Below, one piece after another: positions 27,902-39,036 of a stretch of 64,000 bases of DNA. The notes below the pieces were generated by a model. It searched no databases, was not told the DNA's origin, and worked only from the letters and a program-made list of their open reading frames with translations. Position numbers and translations under genes: made by a program. How positions within the stretch are numbered: position 1 is the stretch's first letter; every line of letters starts with the position of its first letter. This DNA comes from Terriglobales bacterium. GTDB taxonomy: Bacteria > Acidobacteriota > Terriglobia > Terriglobales > Acidobacteriaceae. The stretch lies in assembly GCA_025936825.1 (NCBI GenBank), contig JAICSO010000009.1, positions 142,370 to 206,369 on the forward strand. The letters are read 5' to 3'.

Positions 27902-28716
27902 TTAGCCAACTCCAGGCAGACGACTGCTTCCGCCGCCGCCAACTCCGTTAATGAGCCATCCTGTTGCGATGAATCGAAGTATCGTGCTTCGCTGCATTCA
28001 TCAGCCGAAGCCGTGTTCCATCCAGCCGAGGTGTATCGGAAATACTGGGTGCGGCACGCCTCGGGACGAAACGCATCCAGCAGCATCTGCACCCGGGTGG
28101 CGTCAAATACCTGTAGCCATCCATGATCGGCCGCCCGACCGAACGGCACCGTCAGATACAGGACTCCTCCAGGTTTCAAAACACGATGTAACTCGGCAAG
28201 TGCCTGAAGCTGCGATTCTGGGCTGTGCTCGTTCTTCGTGGCGTCCGCCGTATAAAACTGGGTATTGTCCATGCCCACGTGCTCCAACGTCGAAATGCAG
28301 GCTATCCAGTCGAAGTAGTTGTCGCGGAAACAACAGTCGCGAATGTCTCCATAGACGTACGAAATGCCGCGTCGCCAATAGCAATCTGCTTCAGGGGCGA
28401 GAGTGAGAATAGAGATTGCCTTGTTCTTCAGCTTGGGATGAGAGAGTACGAAGTCGTAATTGAGAACGGATCCGGCATCGAGCAATCTGCCCTCAGCAGT
28501 CGGCAATCGTGAAAAGAACCAAGGATACTCAACTGCGCGCTCATCCAACCACAATCCCCAGCCTTCTGGAAGCACGTCTGGCGGAAGCGAGGCAGTTACG
28601 TATTGCGGCAACTGGGTCTGGCGGTAAGAAAGATATCCGCGTCCAAAAGGTCGTCGCGTGTACCTTTGGAACACGCCCGATTTAAAGCGCCGCATCGAGG
28701 AGGACAATTTGCTCAT
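27898..28716 (-). CDS. SAM-dependent methyltransferase (class I)
   Basis: A 272-aa protein with class I methyltransferase features: a glycine-poor motif I (GRLLDAGSVLNYDFVL near residue 76), an acidic position and VYGDIRDCCFRDNYFDWIAC. ISTLEHVG and RVLKPGGVLYLTVPFG are the usual motifs later in the fold. The ATG at 28716 overlaps the stop of the upstream glycosyltransferase by four bases; a longer frame from 28806 is the shadow of that gene. Within the cluster it probably methylates a sugar of the repeat unit. The specific target is unknown. Confidence 0.82.
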   Translation of the reverse strand: MSKLSSSMRRFKSGVFQRYTRRPFGRGYLSYRQTQLPQYVTASLPPDVLPEGWGLWLDERAVEYPWFFSRLPTAEGRLLDAGSVLNYDFVLSHPKLKNKAISILTLAPEADCYWRRGISYVYGDIRDCCFRDNYFDWIACISTLEHVGMDNTQFYTADATKNEHSPESQLQALAELHRVLKPGGVLYLTVPFGRAADHGWLQVFDATRVQMLLDAFRPEACRTQYFRYTSAGWNTASADECSEARYFDSSQQDGSLTELAAAEAVVCLELAK

Positions 28717-29858
28717 CCGAAGTTCGTCGATGGGAGCGCGCTTGGAGCCGTACTCGCGAGAACTTGCTCGTATATTTCCGTACAACTTTTTGCAGTTCTC
28801 GACCAAGTGAAGCGCAGAAGATTTTCGAAACCACGGCGCACCATCTCCTCGCGAAGAGTGTTGTCAGTGAATGCGCGGTACATGGCTTCACCAAAGGCCT
28901 GGGCGTTGCGGGCGTCTGCATACAACGCGGCTTCCCCTCCAACTTCCGGCAGCGATGCGGCATTCGAGGAGACCACCGGCACACCGCAAGCCATGGCTTC
29001 GAGAACTGTGAACCCAAATCCTTCGTATAAAGACGGACAGGCGTAGACTCGCGCACACGAATAGAGTGCCGACAGCTCGGGATCCTCGACGAAGCCCGTG
29101 AGCACTAGATGGCTGGAGATGCCCAACTCCATGGCAAGATTCCTCAATTCGCGCTCGCCCTCTCCAATCGGGCCTGTAATTACCAGTTGTGCATCCCCGC
29201 CCTTCTCCAAAAATGCCTTGAACGAGCGCAAAAGTCCGGCATGATTCTTTCGCTGCTTATAGATCCCGGTATAGAAGATGTATTCCCCTCGGACGCCGTA
29301 TTTCGCGAGAACGCGCTCTGCAACCGCAGGTTCCGCAGCTCTCCCCAGCGTGTTGTCAGCTGCCGGGTACACAACAAACACCTTTTCGGGATCAATGCCT
29401 AGGTAGCGCACAATCTCATTTTTCGAAAATACCGAGTCGGTAATGATTCTTTTGCTCAGCCGAACGGACGCTCGCATCATCAAGCTGTAATACATTCTTC
29501 CCAATCGCGAATCCAGGTCTTCGGGGCACGCAAGGTAAATCACATCGTGAATAGTAACCACTGACGGACAAACTTGAAAAAGGGGAATCATGAAATGCGG
29601 CGAATGCAACAGGTCGACCTTTTCTTCGCGAAGAATGCGCGGAAGCTCGATCTGCTCGCCAACTGAGTAATAACCTGACCGGGGAACGAGTACCTTCACA
29701 TTGGAACCTTGCCAGCAGGGAATGCCCTTTGCGTCAGACGGCAGCAAGAGCACGAACTCGTGATTGCTCTCCTCTTTGAGCATGGTGTCGACCAAGCACT
29801 TCATGTATCGTCCGATTCCAGGATTCCCGATTCGCCGCAAGTCGAAGGCAATTTTCAT
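28713..29858 (-). CDS. family-4-type glycosyltransferase (copy D)
   Basis: A 381-aa GT-B transferase opening MKIAFDLRRIGNPGIGRYM, with the second domain beginning YTGIYKQRKNHAGLLRSF near residue 200. The donor E-x7-E motif is EGFGFTVLEAMACGVPVV near residue 285. The layout matches mannosyl- or rhamnosyltransferases of GT4. Because Gmd and Rmd genes lie just upstream, a GDP-D-rhamnose or GDP-mannose donor is a reasonable guess. It is 27 bases downstream of rmd. Confidence 0.9.
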   Translation of the reverse strand: MKIAFDLRRIGNPGIGRYMKCLVDTMLKEESNHEFVLLLPSDAKGIPCWQGSNVKVLVPRSGYYSVGEQIELPRILREEKVDLLHSPHFMIPLFQVCPSVVTIHDVIYLACPEDLDSRLGRMYYSLMMRASVRLSKRIITDSVFSKNEIVRYLGIDPEKVFVVYPAADNTLGRAAEPAVAERVLAKYGVRGEYIFYTGIYKQRKNHAGLLRSFKAFLEKGGDAQLVITGPIGEGERELRNLAMELGISSHLVLTGFVEDPELSALYSCARVYACPSLYEGFGFTVLEAMACGVPVVSSNAASLPEVGGEAALYADARNAQAFGEAMYRAFTDNTLREEMVRRGFENLLRFTWSRTAKSCTEIYEQVLASTAPSALPSTNFG

Positions 29859-29885
29859 TGGAGGAGGGTTGATGAGGTGTGGGCG

Positions 29886-30890
29886 CTACTGCTTGGTTTG
29901 CGACATCGCGGGAAGTGGATCGGCTTCTATCGCAGGCTGGCACGACGTGGGTTTGTCTTCCGCGATCTTCTCTCGCCAGTAGTCAAGAAGGTCCTTAAGA
30001 GTCTGCCGAAGTGGGATCTTAGGCCTCCAATCAATCGTGGAACGGATCTTCTCCGGGCTTCCGCAGACCACTTCCACTTCTCCGGCGCGGCGGCGCGCTT
30101 CCTGTGACTCTATTCTTATCTTTAGCCCTGAAATACTGACGAGTTCGTCGATCAACTCCCGGATCGATTGCGCCCTGCCGCTGCAGACGTTATAGATGTC
30201 GCCAGGGGTTCCCTTGATGAGAAGTTCAAAATATGCTTCGACAACGTCTCGCACGTCGGTAAAGTCGCGCCGGACGTGAGTGTTCCCTACTATCAGCGTC
30301 GGCTCGCGCATGCCGGCTTCCATCTCCGCAAACTGTTTCGCGATGGAGGACAGCACGTAGTCCGGTGTTTGTCTTGGTCCCGCATGATTGAACGATCGCG
30401 CTGTAATAACTCCACCTTCGGCAGCTTTTCGATATTGCACTGCAAGCAATTCGGCCATCGCCTTGCTCGCGGCGTAGGGGTTCTCCGGTCCAAGAGAGCT
30501 GGTTTCGCTCAGCGGCTGTGAACTGGCGGCATATACCTGCGCAGTGCTGATGTTCAGAACTCTCGCCGGTTGCGGCAGGGTCATGGCCGCTTCAAGCACG
30601 TTGAAGGTACCCAGAACATTCACTTCATAGGCCAGCCGCGGTTGCCGCCACGATTCTGCGACAGACGAAATCGCCGCCAGATGACATACGTGGGTAGGCC
30701 GGAACTCCTGGACTGCTGCACGTACCGCTTCCGAATCCCTGACATCCACCCGATAACCGATGACGTCAGCGCTGCGCGCGAACACGCCAGTTCCAAGTAC
30801 GGCGACGTTCGCGGAGCGGCCACTGAGGTGCGCAACCAGATGCGTGCCGACAAAACCCGAGCCGCCGGTGATTAAGAATCGAGGGGACAA
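29886..30890 (-). CDS. rmd: GDP-6-deoxy-D-lyxo-4-hexulose reductase
   Basis: A 334-aa extended short-chain dehydrogenase. The NAD(P) site is TGGSGFVGTHL near residue 8 and the catalytic YAASK near residue 142. HLAAISSVAESW and NHAGPRQTPDYV are typical of Rmd, which reduces the Gmd product to GDP-D-rhamnose. Fcl (L-fucose path) is less likely from these blocks. It lies 23 bases after gmd and shares its transcript. Confidence 0.84.
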   Translation of the reverse strand: MSPRFLITGGSGFVGTHLVAHLSGRSANVAVLGTGVFARSADVIGYRVDVRDSEAVRAAVQEFRPTHVCHLAAISSVAESWRQPRLAYEVNVLGTFNVLEAAMTLPQPARVLNISTAQVYAASSQPLSETSSLGPENPYAASKAMAELLAVQYRKAAEGGVITARSFNHAGPRQTPDYVLSSIAKQFAEMEAGMREPTLIVGNTHVRRDFTDVRDVVEAYFELLIKGTPGDIYNVCSGRAQSIRELIDELVSISGLKIRIESQEARRRAGEVEVVCGSPEKIRSTIDWRPKIPLRQTLKDLLDYWREKIAEDKPTSCQPAIEADPLPAMSQTKQ

Positions 30891-30913
30891 GAGAACCTTC
30901 TTACGGCAGAGTG

Positions 30914-33324
<2,411 letters not shown>

Positions 33325-33382
33325 CTAAGCTGAATCCGCATTCTTTCGACCGGCGCTAGCGTGCATAGCTTCGCCCTCTCAC

Positions 33383-33463
33383 TTACATCGCGGAGATGCG
33401 AGCAAGCCATAAACCAGCTCCCGGACTCAATCCCAAAACTCTGGCGACCAGCTGCAGTCGCAC
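33383..33463 (-). CDS. possible 26-aa leader peptide upstream of wzz
   Basis: In the 252-base gap upstream of wzz, AGGAG is followed after four bases by a GTG that opens a 26-residue frame (RLQLVARVLGL, then ALWL-like hydrophobic residues, ending ISAM). An ATG two bases upstream opens another 12-residue frame from the same ribosome site. Either could be a leader controlling the exopolysaccharide operon, or chance. No sigma-54 site was found in this gap. Confidence 0.25.
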   Translation of the reverse strand: MRLQLVARVLGLSPGAGLWLARISAM

Positions 33464-33576
33464 ATTTCTCCTGGATTGAATGAGTTTGGATGGTTTACGG
33501 CGGGAACTCAGTTGTACGGACTTGAGGTAAGTGCCGTCGATTTCACGCCTTGACCGCAAAACGCAGGGCCACACAG

Positions 33577-34944
33577 CTAGCTGTTGATAGCCTTTGCCTG
33601 CTCATCCCAGTACACCGCGCTTTTGCGGAAGTAAGATTCGTTGGCCATGTGGCAGGCGAGCGCGGCGTGGTGTCCAAATACAGCGTTTTCAACGACGGGC
33701 TGGCGACTCTTGACAGATTGGAAGAAGTTCCAGAGGTGCGGCTTTACATCGTTGTAATTCGCTCCCTTGTAGGTTGTTGCCTCAATCGTTTTTTCGCGTT
33801 CGAGTGGCATGTCATGCTCCTCGTGCCACTGCTTGTAATAGGCGTCGCGCAGCGCCTTTGGGAAGCTGCCTGCATACCAACTCGGAGCTTCGTCTTTTCC
33901 CAACTGCGACGTGAACGTGATCTGGTCAGAAGTGACGTCGAGTATCCCCTTCGACCCCATGAAGCGGTAGCCTTCGGGGATGTCTGTACCAAGGTTCAGC
34001 CGCATCACAACGGAGATGTTGGTGCCTTGGGTAGTCGCATACTCAAAAATGGTGTTGTGAACGTCAGGCATGTTGCGGCCGTCTTTCCAACGCAGAATTC
34101 CACCCATCGCCATCGCACGTTTCGGCGGTTCATTTACGCCGAGGACGTACAGGGCGCCGCTCATCAGGTGCACTAGCAGATCGCCGGCAACACCGGTGCC
34201 GTATTCTTTCCAGCAGCGCCAACGGGCGAAGATGTTGGGATTGAAGGGAACCTTAGGCACGGTGCCTTGCCATGTATTCCAATCCAGATTTTCGGGCGAG
34301 AGATCCGGTGGTGGAGGGTACTCCCATGCGCCGTTTGGATCATTACGTCCCAACACGCCTTCGACCATCATCAGATCGCCGAGCGCCCCCTCGTGCACAA
34401 GTTCACGGGCTTTTGTGAGCAAGGCCGAACTGACGCGCTGCGAGCCGACCTGCACGATTCGTCCAGTTTTCTTCTCCGCCGCGACCATGTCCACTCCATC
34501 TGCGGGGCTGTGGGACATTGGTTTTTCACAGTAAACATCTTTTCCGGCGCTCAGGGTGTCCACGACGATCTGCTTGTGCCAGTGATCGGGCACAGCCGCG
34601 ATAATGCAATCGATGTCCTTGTTGTTCAGCAAGTCCTGATAGCGGCGAGTCACCGGCAAAGTCGGCGAATTGGCAATTTCGCGCGCCAAGGTGTGCCGCC
34701 CGTCATAGAGGTCGCAAGCTGCGGCACATTCAATGCCGGGGAGCTGAAGGGAATTAGCCATCAAGCCATTGCCTTGCATGCCAATGCCAATAATTCCGAA
34801 GCGAACCCGGTCACTGGGCGCGACGGTTTGGGGGGTTGCCCAAATAGGAGTGGGGTCGAGCACGATGGCCTTGGTTGCGATAGTGGCTCCGGCAGCGGAC
34901 GCGCTCAGGGAAATAAAATCACGACGGGAAACATGGCGGCTCAT
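33577..34944 (-). CDS. Gfo/Idh/MocA family oxidoreductase with Tat signal
   Basis: A 455-aa NAD(P)-dependent oxidoreductase. A Tat signal (SRRDFISLSASAAGATIATK, residues 6-25) precedes a Rossmann domain with GIIGIGMQGNGLM near residue 50. EKPMSHSPADGVDM holds the conserved E-K-P. The C-terminal domain contains GDLLVHLM and ends in the Idh type. The start has a GGAGGAT site seven bases upstream. It would oxidise or reduce a sugar in the periplasm, with a tightly bound cofactor, as in glucose-fructose oxidoreductase. It follows the exopolysaccharide operon but is a separate unit by distance (252 bases). Substrate unknown. Confidence 0.87.
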   Translation of the reverse strand: MSRHVSRRDFISLSASAAGATIATKAIVLDPTPIWATPQTVAPSDRVRFGIIGIGMQGNGLMANSLQLPGIECAAACDLYDGRHTLAREIANSPTLPVTRRYQDLLNNKDIDCIIAAVPDHWHKQIVVDTLSAGKDVYCEKPMSHSPADGVDMVAAEKKTGRIVQVGSQRVSSALLTKARELVHEGALGDLMMVEGVLGRNDPNGAWEYPPPPDLSPENLDWNTWQGTVPKVPFNPNIFARWRCWKEYGTGVAGDLLVHLMSGALYVLGVNEPPKRAMAMGGILRWKDGRNMPDVHNTIFEYATTQGTNISVVMRLNLGTDIPEGYRFMGSKGILDVTSDQITFTSQLGKDEAPSWYAGSFPKALRDAYYKQWHEEHDMPLEREKTIEATTYKGANYNDVKPHLWNFFQSVKSRQPVVENAVFGHHAALACHMANESYFRKSAVYWDEQAKAINS

Positions 34945-34977
34945 TAGAGATCCTCCGGTTACAAAAACCAGAGAAGT

Positions 34978-36165
34978 TTATCGCAAGCGGGGCTTAGTAG
35001 TTGTGGAGAGTTTGCTGGAAAGGGAAGCGCGATCGACGGCGTGACTTAATGCGACATCTTGCGCAAGATTTCCGCTTCGAACTAAGCGCTCGAGCTGGGC
35101 GTCGATTTGGACTGAGTTTTTGCGCGTAGAGCGATGGGTTCTGTTTTCTGGATGGAGCCCAAGTTCTTCGGAGTCTCCGTCCACCAGTTCGAAAATCGCG
35201 GTCCGTTCTCCATCCGCACAAGGAATCAATCGCTGGCAGACGATGAGCCGCAACATTCGGGCGAGGCGCTCCTTTGCGTTGTCTTGCTCCATCGCCGAAA
35301 ATGCGCCCAGGATCCTTTCAACGGCCTTCGGTGCAGTCATCGTAGTCAATGTGGACAAGATTAAGTGCCCGGTTTCGGCAGCCTCGAGCGCGAGTTCGAT
35401 CGTATCGCGATCCTCGAGTTCGCCGACCGCGATTACATTTGGTGCCTGCCGCAATGCCGCGCGCATGGCTTGTGCAATGCTCGGAGTATCGCTGTGCAGT
35501 TCCCGCTGATGCACGGTCGAGCGTTTATGCAGATGAAGGAATTCAATCGGATCTTCGATGGTAATGATGTGCGACGCGGTACTTTCATTGATTTCATTGA
35601 TCAGGGCCGCGAGCGTAGAGGACTTGCCTGAACCACGCGGACCAGTCACGAGTAGCAGGCCATCACGGAGCCCCGAAATATCCCGCAATTCCGCAGGCGC
35701 GCCCGTCGAGCTCAGCGTCGGGATCACCGTCGGAATGACTCGCATAACCACTGCGCAACTGCCGCGCTGGATAAAGACATTCACGCGGAATCGAGCGACA
35801 CCGGGCAGCGCGTACGAAATGTCGCAGTATCCTTGCTCGCGCAGCATGGTGATGGCTGCTTTGTTGTTGCCAATCAGCTGCGAAGCAATACGGCGGGTAT
35901 CGTCTGCCGTAAGGTGAGCGATTCCAGGGCCTTCGAGAGCAATGAGCTGCCCATTCATCTGGACTTGCAGGCAGCGACCCGGAGAAAAGATTAAGTCACT
36001 GATACGCGGGTTGGCGCGCAGCATGGCAGTGAGCAGTTCGTCCGTACCGGCTGCCGCCGATGCGGGATCGAGGAAAACTTGAATTGGTGCGGTGCCAGTC
36101 GCAGCCACGTGCGCCTCAATGCGAAGACGTTCTTCTTCAACTCTAGCCAATCGGGGGCGGGACAT
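34978..36165 (-). CDS. PilT-like secretion/retraction ATPase with altered His box
   Basis: A 395-aa protein of the type II/IV secretion ATPase family, PilT branch. The N-terminal domain precedes Walker A GPRGSGKSST near residue 180, the Asp box IITIEDPIEFLH, and a Walker-B region IAVGELEDRDT where PilT has VGEMRD. The His box reads ETGHLILSTLTT, lacking the second histidine of STLHT. The ATG at 36165 is chosen because the earlier TTG (36216) lies inside the T-run of the terminator. No other pilus gene is close, and the C-terminus is long and basic. It may be a PilT paralogue with altered activity. Confidence 0.8.
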   Translation of the reverse strand: MSRPRLARVEEERLRIEAHVAATGTAPIQVFLDPASAAAGTDELLTAMLRANPRISDLIFSPGRCLQVQMNGQLIALEGPGIAHLTADDTRRIASQLIGNNKAAITMLREQGYCDISYALPGVARFRVNVFIQRGSCAVVMRVIPTVIPTLSSTGAPAELRDISGLRDGLLLVTGPRGSGKSSTLAALINEINESTASHIITIEDPIEFLHLHKRSTVHQRELHSDTPSIAQAMRAALRQAPNVIAVGELEDRDTIELALEAAETGHLILSTLTTMTAPKAVERILGAFSAMEQDNAKERLARMLRLIVCQRLIPCADGERTAIFELVDGDSEELGLHPENRTHRSTRKNSVQIDAQLERLVRSGNLAQDVALSHAVDRASLSSKLSTTTKPRLR

Positions 36166-36214
36166 TCTAGAAAGAACGACTTGTGCATAGACCTTCGTAA
36201 CTGCCGGTTTTTCC

Positions 36215-36246
36215 AAAAAAGAAAGGGCGGCCGAGGCCGCCCTTTC
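36215..36246 (-). terminator. intrinsic terminator after the TPR gene
   Basis: A perfect 11-bp stem (gaaagggcggc at 36221-36231 pairing with 36236-36246) with a four-base loop. On the minus strand it is followed by six T (36215-36220). It lies 17 bases beyond the stop of the TPR gene and just before the PilT-like gene, so the two are separate transcripts. Confidence 0.85.
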
Positions 36247-36262
36247 TTTTCAAGCGCCAAGA

Positions 36263-37465
36263 CTACTTCTTCTTTGTCGATGGTTTTGTCGTACCGTAGC
36301 TGCTCTCGATCTTCTGGTTGAGAGCTTGCAACATGCCCTTGGCTTGCTCGGCATACCCTCCGGTGGGATCGAGCGCTAGATACTTTTGGAGTGACTCGGT
36401 AGTGCCTTCGGGCGGGGAGAGTGTTCCGTCACTCTTTTGCGTGGACATGGCGAACAACGTGGCGCCCTTCAGGTAATAGGCATCGGCTTTGTTGGGATCA
36501 GCCGCGATGACCTTGTCCATAGCGGCAATGGTCTTCTTCCGGGTGTCTTCATCCCCGGCCATGTTGTACAGAGTGATCCCCTCATGAAGATAGAACTGGC
36601 TGGCGGACGGGGGATCGAGTTGCGCAGCTTGCTCAAAATCAGCCACCGCCTCATCGGTTTTGCCGACGCGAGCGGCTGCGCTGCCCAAATTGTCGTAGTA
36701 GGTGGCCAAGTCAGACTTAGCTTTCTGGGCTGCGGCGGCATCCGGTGCCTGGCCTTGTTTTTCCTGCGCGGCCTTCTTTAGATCGACGGCCTTCTGAAGG
36801 TCGTTGTAAGCCTCGGTGTACTGCTGCTTCTTGTCATTCGGATCGGTTTGAGCTCGCGCCGACTGCAGGTACGCATTACCCAGACGGTACCAGACGACGT
36901 CCTGGTCCGGCATCATGTCTTTTGCTTCCTGGAAGTTCTGGAGAGCGCCCTTGTAGTCAGGAGGAGTGGCTTTCATCATGGCCGCGCCCGCGTTCAACTT
37001 GTCGTTTACGGCTTTTACATTCGCGTTGAATGCCTGCGCCTTGTTGAGCTCTTCCTGTTGCTTTTGTTGTGCTTCTTTGACCTGTTCCGCGGACATGCCT
37101 TGTTTCTTGGCCGTCTGCTGAATACTTTGCTGTTGCGCCTGCTTCAAATCGATGTTGTAGACGAGTTCGTCTAAACCAACGTGGACGCCCTTAGATTCGT
37201 CGACCACTTTCCCATCTTGCGTCACCGTGACGGTGTAGTCGCCAGGATCAATGCCGAGGGAGAAGAACTCTCCTTTCTTGTTGGTCTTCAGGTTGTAGGT
37301 GCGCCCATTATTCTGGTTCTTCCAGGTAACTTGCGCGCCCCCGATGGTATTACCTTGCATGTCAACAACTTTGCCGCGCACGCTTCCGTATTGCGCCGCC
37401 GCGAGACCGCCCAGCGATACGCAGACGACTGCTAAGAGAACTACCTTGCTTATTAGTCCTTTCAT
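36263..37465 (-). CDS. secreted carboxypeptidase-regulatory / TPR protein
   Basis: A 400-aa exported protein. A signal peptide (residues 1-24) is followed by a carboxypeptidase-regulatory-like beta domain (GSVRGKVVDMQGNTIGGAQV near 27-46). A glutamine-rich region then leads into TPR-type helices from about residue 150 (WYRLGNAYLQSA, YYDNLGSAAARVGKTDEAVA, ADAYYLKGATLF) and a lysine-rich tail. This layout is common in Acidobacteria surface or periplasmic proteins with scaffolding roles. An excellent AGGAGGTCGA ribosome site precedes the ATG. A terminator follows the stop. Confidence 0.82.
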   Translation of the reverse strand: MKGLISKVVLLAVVCVSLGGLAAAQYGSVRGKVVDMQGNTIGGAQVTWKNQNNGRTYNLKTNKKGEFFSLGIDPGDYTVTVTQDGKVVDESKGVHVGLDELVYNIDLKQAQQQSIQQTAKKQGMSAEQVKEAQQKQQEELNKAQAFNANVKAVNDKLNAGAAMMKATPPDYKGALQNFQEAKDMMPDQDVVWYRLGNAYLQSARAQTDPNDKKQQYTEAYNDLQKAVDLKKAAQEKQGQAPDAAAAQKAKSDLATYYDNLGSAAARVGKTDEAVADFEQAAQLDPPSASQFYLHEGITLYNMAGDEDTRKKTIAAMDKVIAADPNKADAYYLKGATLFAMSTQKSDGTLSPPEGTTESLQKYLALDPTGGYAEQAKGMLQALNQKIESSYGTTKPSTKKK

Positions 37466-37504
37466 TCGACCTCCTGAGTTCCGTCAACAGAGACGGTATA
37501 AACC

Positions 37505-38197
37505 CTAGACGACTTGCGGCACCGCGGCATAGGGAAGCGGGTCGACAGCGCCGGCTTCCTGAAAGGCGCGCAGCCGGAGCACACAGCTGTCACAGACTCC
37601 GCAGGCGCGGTCCTCGCGGCTGTAGCATGACCACGTTAAATCGAAGGGCGCTCCCAATTCAAGGCCGAGCCGGACGATCTGGGACTTCCGCATCGCGATC
37701 AGCGGCGTGACCACTTCGATGCTGCCCTCCTTGGTTCCGGCTGCAATTACCCGGTTGAAGGCCTCGTAGTACGCGGGCCGACAATCGGGATAACCGGAGC
37801 TGTCCTGCTCTACCGCGCCAATCAATATTCTAGACGCGCCGATAACCTCTGCCCAACTCACGGCTACCGCCAGGAAATGTGCATTGCGAAACGGCACGTA
37901 GGTGACTGGAATCTCGTGGCCGATGTTGTGCGCCTCAGGCACCGAGATGTTTTCATCGGTGAGAGCAGAGCCGCCGATAGCGCGAAGCGCCTCGTTGCGA
38001 ACCGCCAGCCGGTTCTGGATGCCGAGCCGGTCGCAGATGGCGAAGAAGGAACGGCGTTCCCGTTCTTCAGTCCGCTGGCCGTAGCTGATATGGAGCGCGG
38101 AAGCCTCATAGTCTCGGACCGCTAATGCCGCGCACACGCTAGAATCCATTCCTCCGCTGAGGAGAACGATGGCACGAGGCTTTGAAAATTGAATCAT
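37505..38197 (-). CDS. queC: 7-cyano-7-deazaguanine synthase
   Basis: A 230-aa ATP-dependent enzyme making preQ0 from 7-carboxy-7-deazaguanine and ammonia. The PP-loop is LLSGGMDSS near residue 12; the zinc site fits CYSREDRACGVCDSCVLR near residue 200. The ATG at 38197 is used; an upstream in-frame ATG at 38221 adds eight residues (MIQCLNDS) that come from the octamer array. It is the third gene of queD-queE-queC on this strand. The pathway serves queuosine or archaeosine-like bases; no folE or queF gene is in the window. Confidence 0.92.
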   Translation of the reverse strand: MIQFSKPRAIVLLSGGMDSSVCAALAVRDYEASALHISYGQRTEERERRSFFAICDRLGIQNRLAVRNEALRAIGGSALTDENISVPEAHNIGHEIPVTYVPFRNAHFLAVAVSWAEVIGASRILIGAVEQDSSGYPDCRPAYYEAFNRVIAAGTKEGSIEVVTPLIAMRKSQIVRLGLELGAPFDLTWSCYSREDRACGVCDSCVLRLRAFQEAGAVDPLPYAAVPQVV

Positions 38198-38284
38198 TGA
38201 ATCATTGAGACATTGAATCATTTAGACGACGCCGGTGAGCGGTTTGCAATGATTCGATGACTCAATCGCTCAATGATTCAATCC
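38186..38284. repeat. octamer tandem arrays in inverted orientation
   Basis: Between queE and queC. The left arm is attgaatc, attgaatc, attgagac, attgaatc (period 8); the right arm is caatgatt, cgatgact, caatcgct, caatgatt (period 8). A perfect 13-base inverted repeat (38188-38200 and 38270-38282) links them. The left arm overlaps the first codons of queC. Confidence 0.75.
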
Positions 38285-38968
38285 CTAAACTCCTTTCAGT
38301 GCCGGGTCCCAGATCAGCTTATGAATTTGCAACCCAAGCCGGACCCGAAGGTTGTCCTCCAGGATCCATTCTGCCAGCTGCTGAGGATCGAGCAAACAAT
38401 TGGATGCATTTCGCGCGCCGGCAGCGTCCTTGCGAAAGGCTGGCGAAAACAGTACCGCATTGACCCGCTCCGGGAGATTGTGCCTACGCGTAAACTCGCG
38501 GGCAAACTCGTAGTCCGCGCGGTCGCTGATGACGAACTTGACCTCATCTTGATTGGTCAAATTCTCCAGGTTCTCGGGATGGAAGCTATCGCCCTCATCC
38601 GACGCGGGGCATTTGATATCGACAATTTTCACCACAGCGTGCGGGACCCGGTCCAACTCGCGTTCGCCGCTGGTCTCAAGCAGTACCTTGTAACCTGAGT
38701 CTACGAGCCGCTGCATCAGGGGGACGAGTTCTCGCTCCTGGAGCATGGGTTCGCCACCCGTGATCTCAACCAATCCGCCGTCCGGGCTGAGGTCCACTAT
38801 CTCCTCGAACACCTGTTCCGGAGACATCTTTTTTCCGCCGTAAAAGCTGTACTCGGTGTCGCACCAGGAGCACCGCAGGTTGCAGCCCGTCAAACGCACA
38901 AATACGCAGGGAAGACCCGCGTAGGTCGATTCGCCCTGCAGCGATTTGTAGATTTCGGTTATCTGCAT
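38285..38968 (-). CDS. queE: 7-carboxy-7-deazaguanine synthase (radical SAM)
   Basis: A 227-aa radical SAM enzyme converting 6-carboxy-tetrahydropterin to 7-carboxy-7-deazaguanine. The 4Fe-4S motif CNLRCSWC (C-x3-C-x2-C) lies near residues 29-36, after IYKSLQGESTYAG, the usual QueE opening. The conserved EITGGEPMLQ follows near residue 68. The length is usual for the family. It starts 67 bases after the queD stop, with a heptamer array between them. Confidence 0.93.
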   Translation of the reverse strand: MQITEIYKSLQGESTYAGLPCVFVRLTGCNLRCSWCDTEYSFYGGKKMSPEQVFEEIVDLSPDGGLVEITGGEPMLQERELVPLMQRLVDSGYKVLLETSGERELDRVPHAVVKIVDIKCPASDEGDSFHPENLENLTNQDEVKFVISDRADYEFAREFTRRHNLPERVNAVLFSPAFRKDAAGARNASNCLLDPQQLAEWILEDNLRVRLGLQIHKLIWDPALKGV

Positions 38969-38969
38969 C

Positions 38970-39036
38970 AGCTACTCGCTGCTAGCTTCTAGCAAGCCAA
39001 GGATGGCTCGTGGCTAGGAGCTGGTGGCTAGAAGCT
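38970..39036. repeat. degenerate heptamer array with inverted arm
   Basis: Between queD and queE. The left arm reads agctact, cgctgct, agcttct, agcaagc; the right arm reads ggctcgt, ggctagg, agctggt, ggctaga, agctcac. A perfect 10-base inverted repeat (agcttctagc at 38984-38993, gctagaagct at 39027-39036) joins them. Confidence 0.75.

Noticed and set aside
33325..33576. Sigma-54 promoter upstream of wzz
   Set aside because: A near match cggcacttacctcaa on the minus strand lacks GC at -12, so it does not support control by the NtrC-like regulator.
36166..36216. Upstream TTG start of the PilT-like gene
   Set aside because: It lies in the terminator T-run, which would have to be transcribed through.
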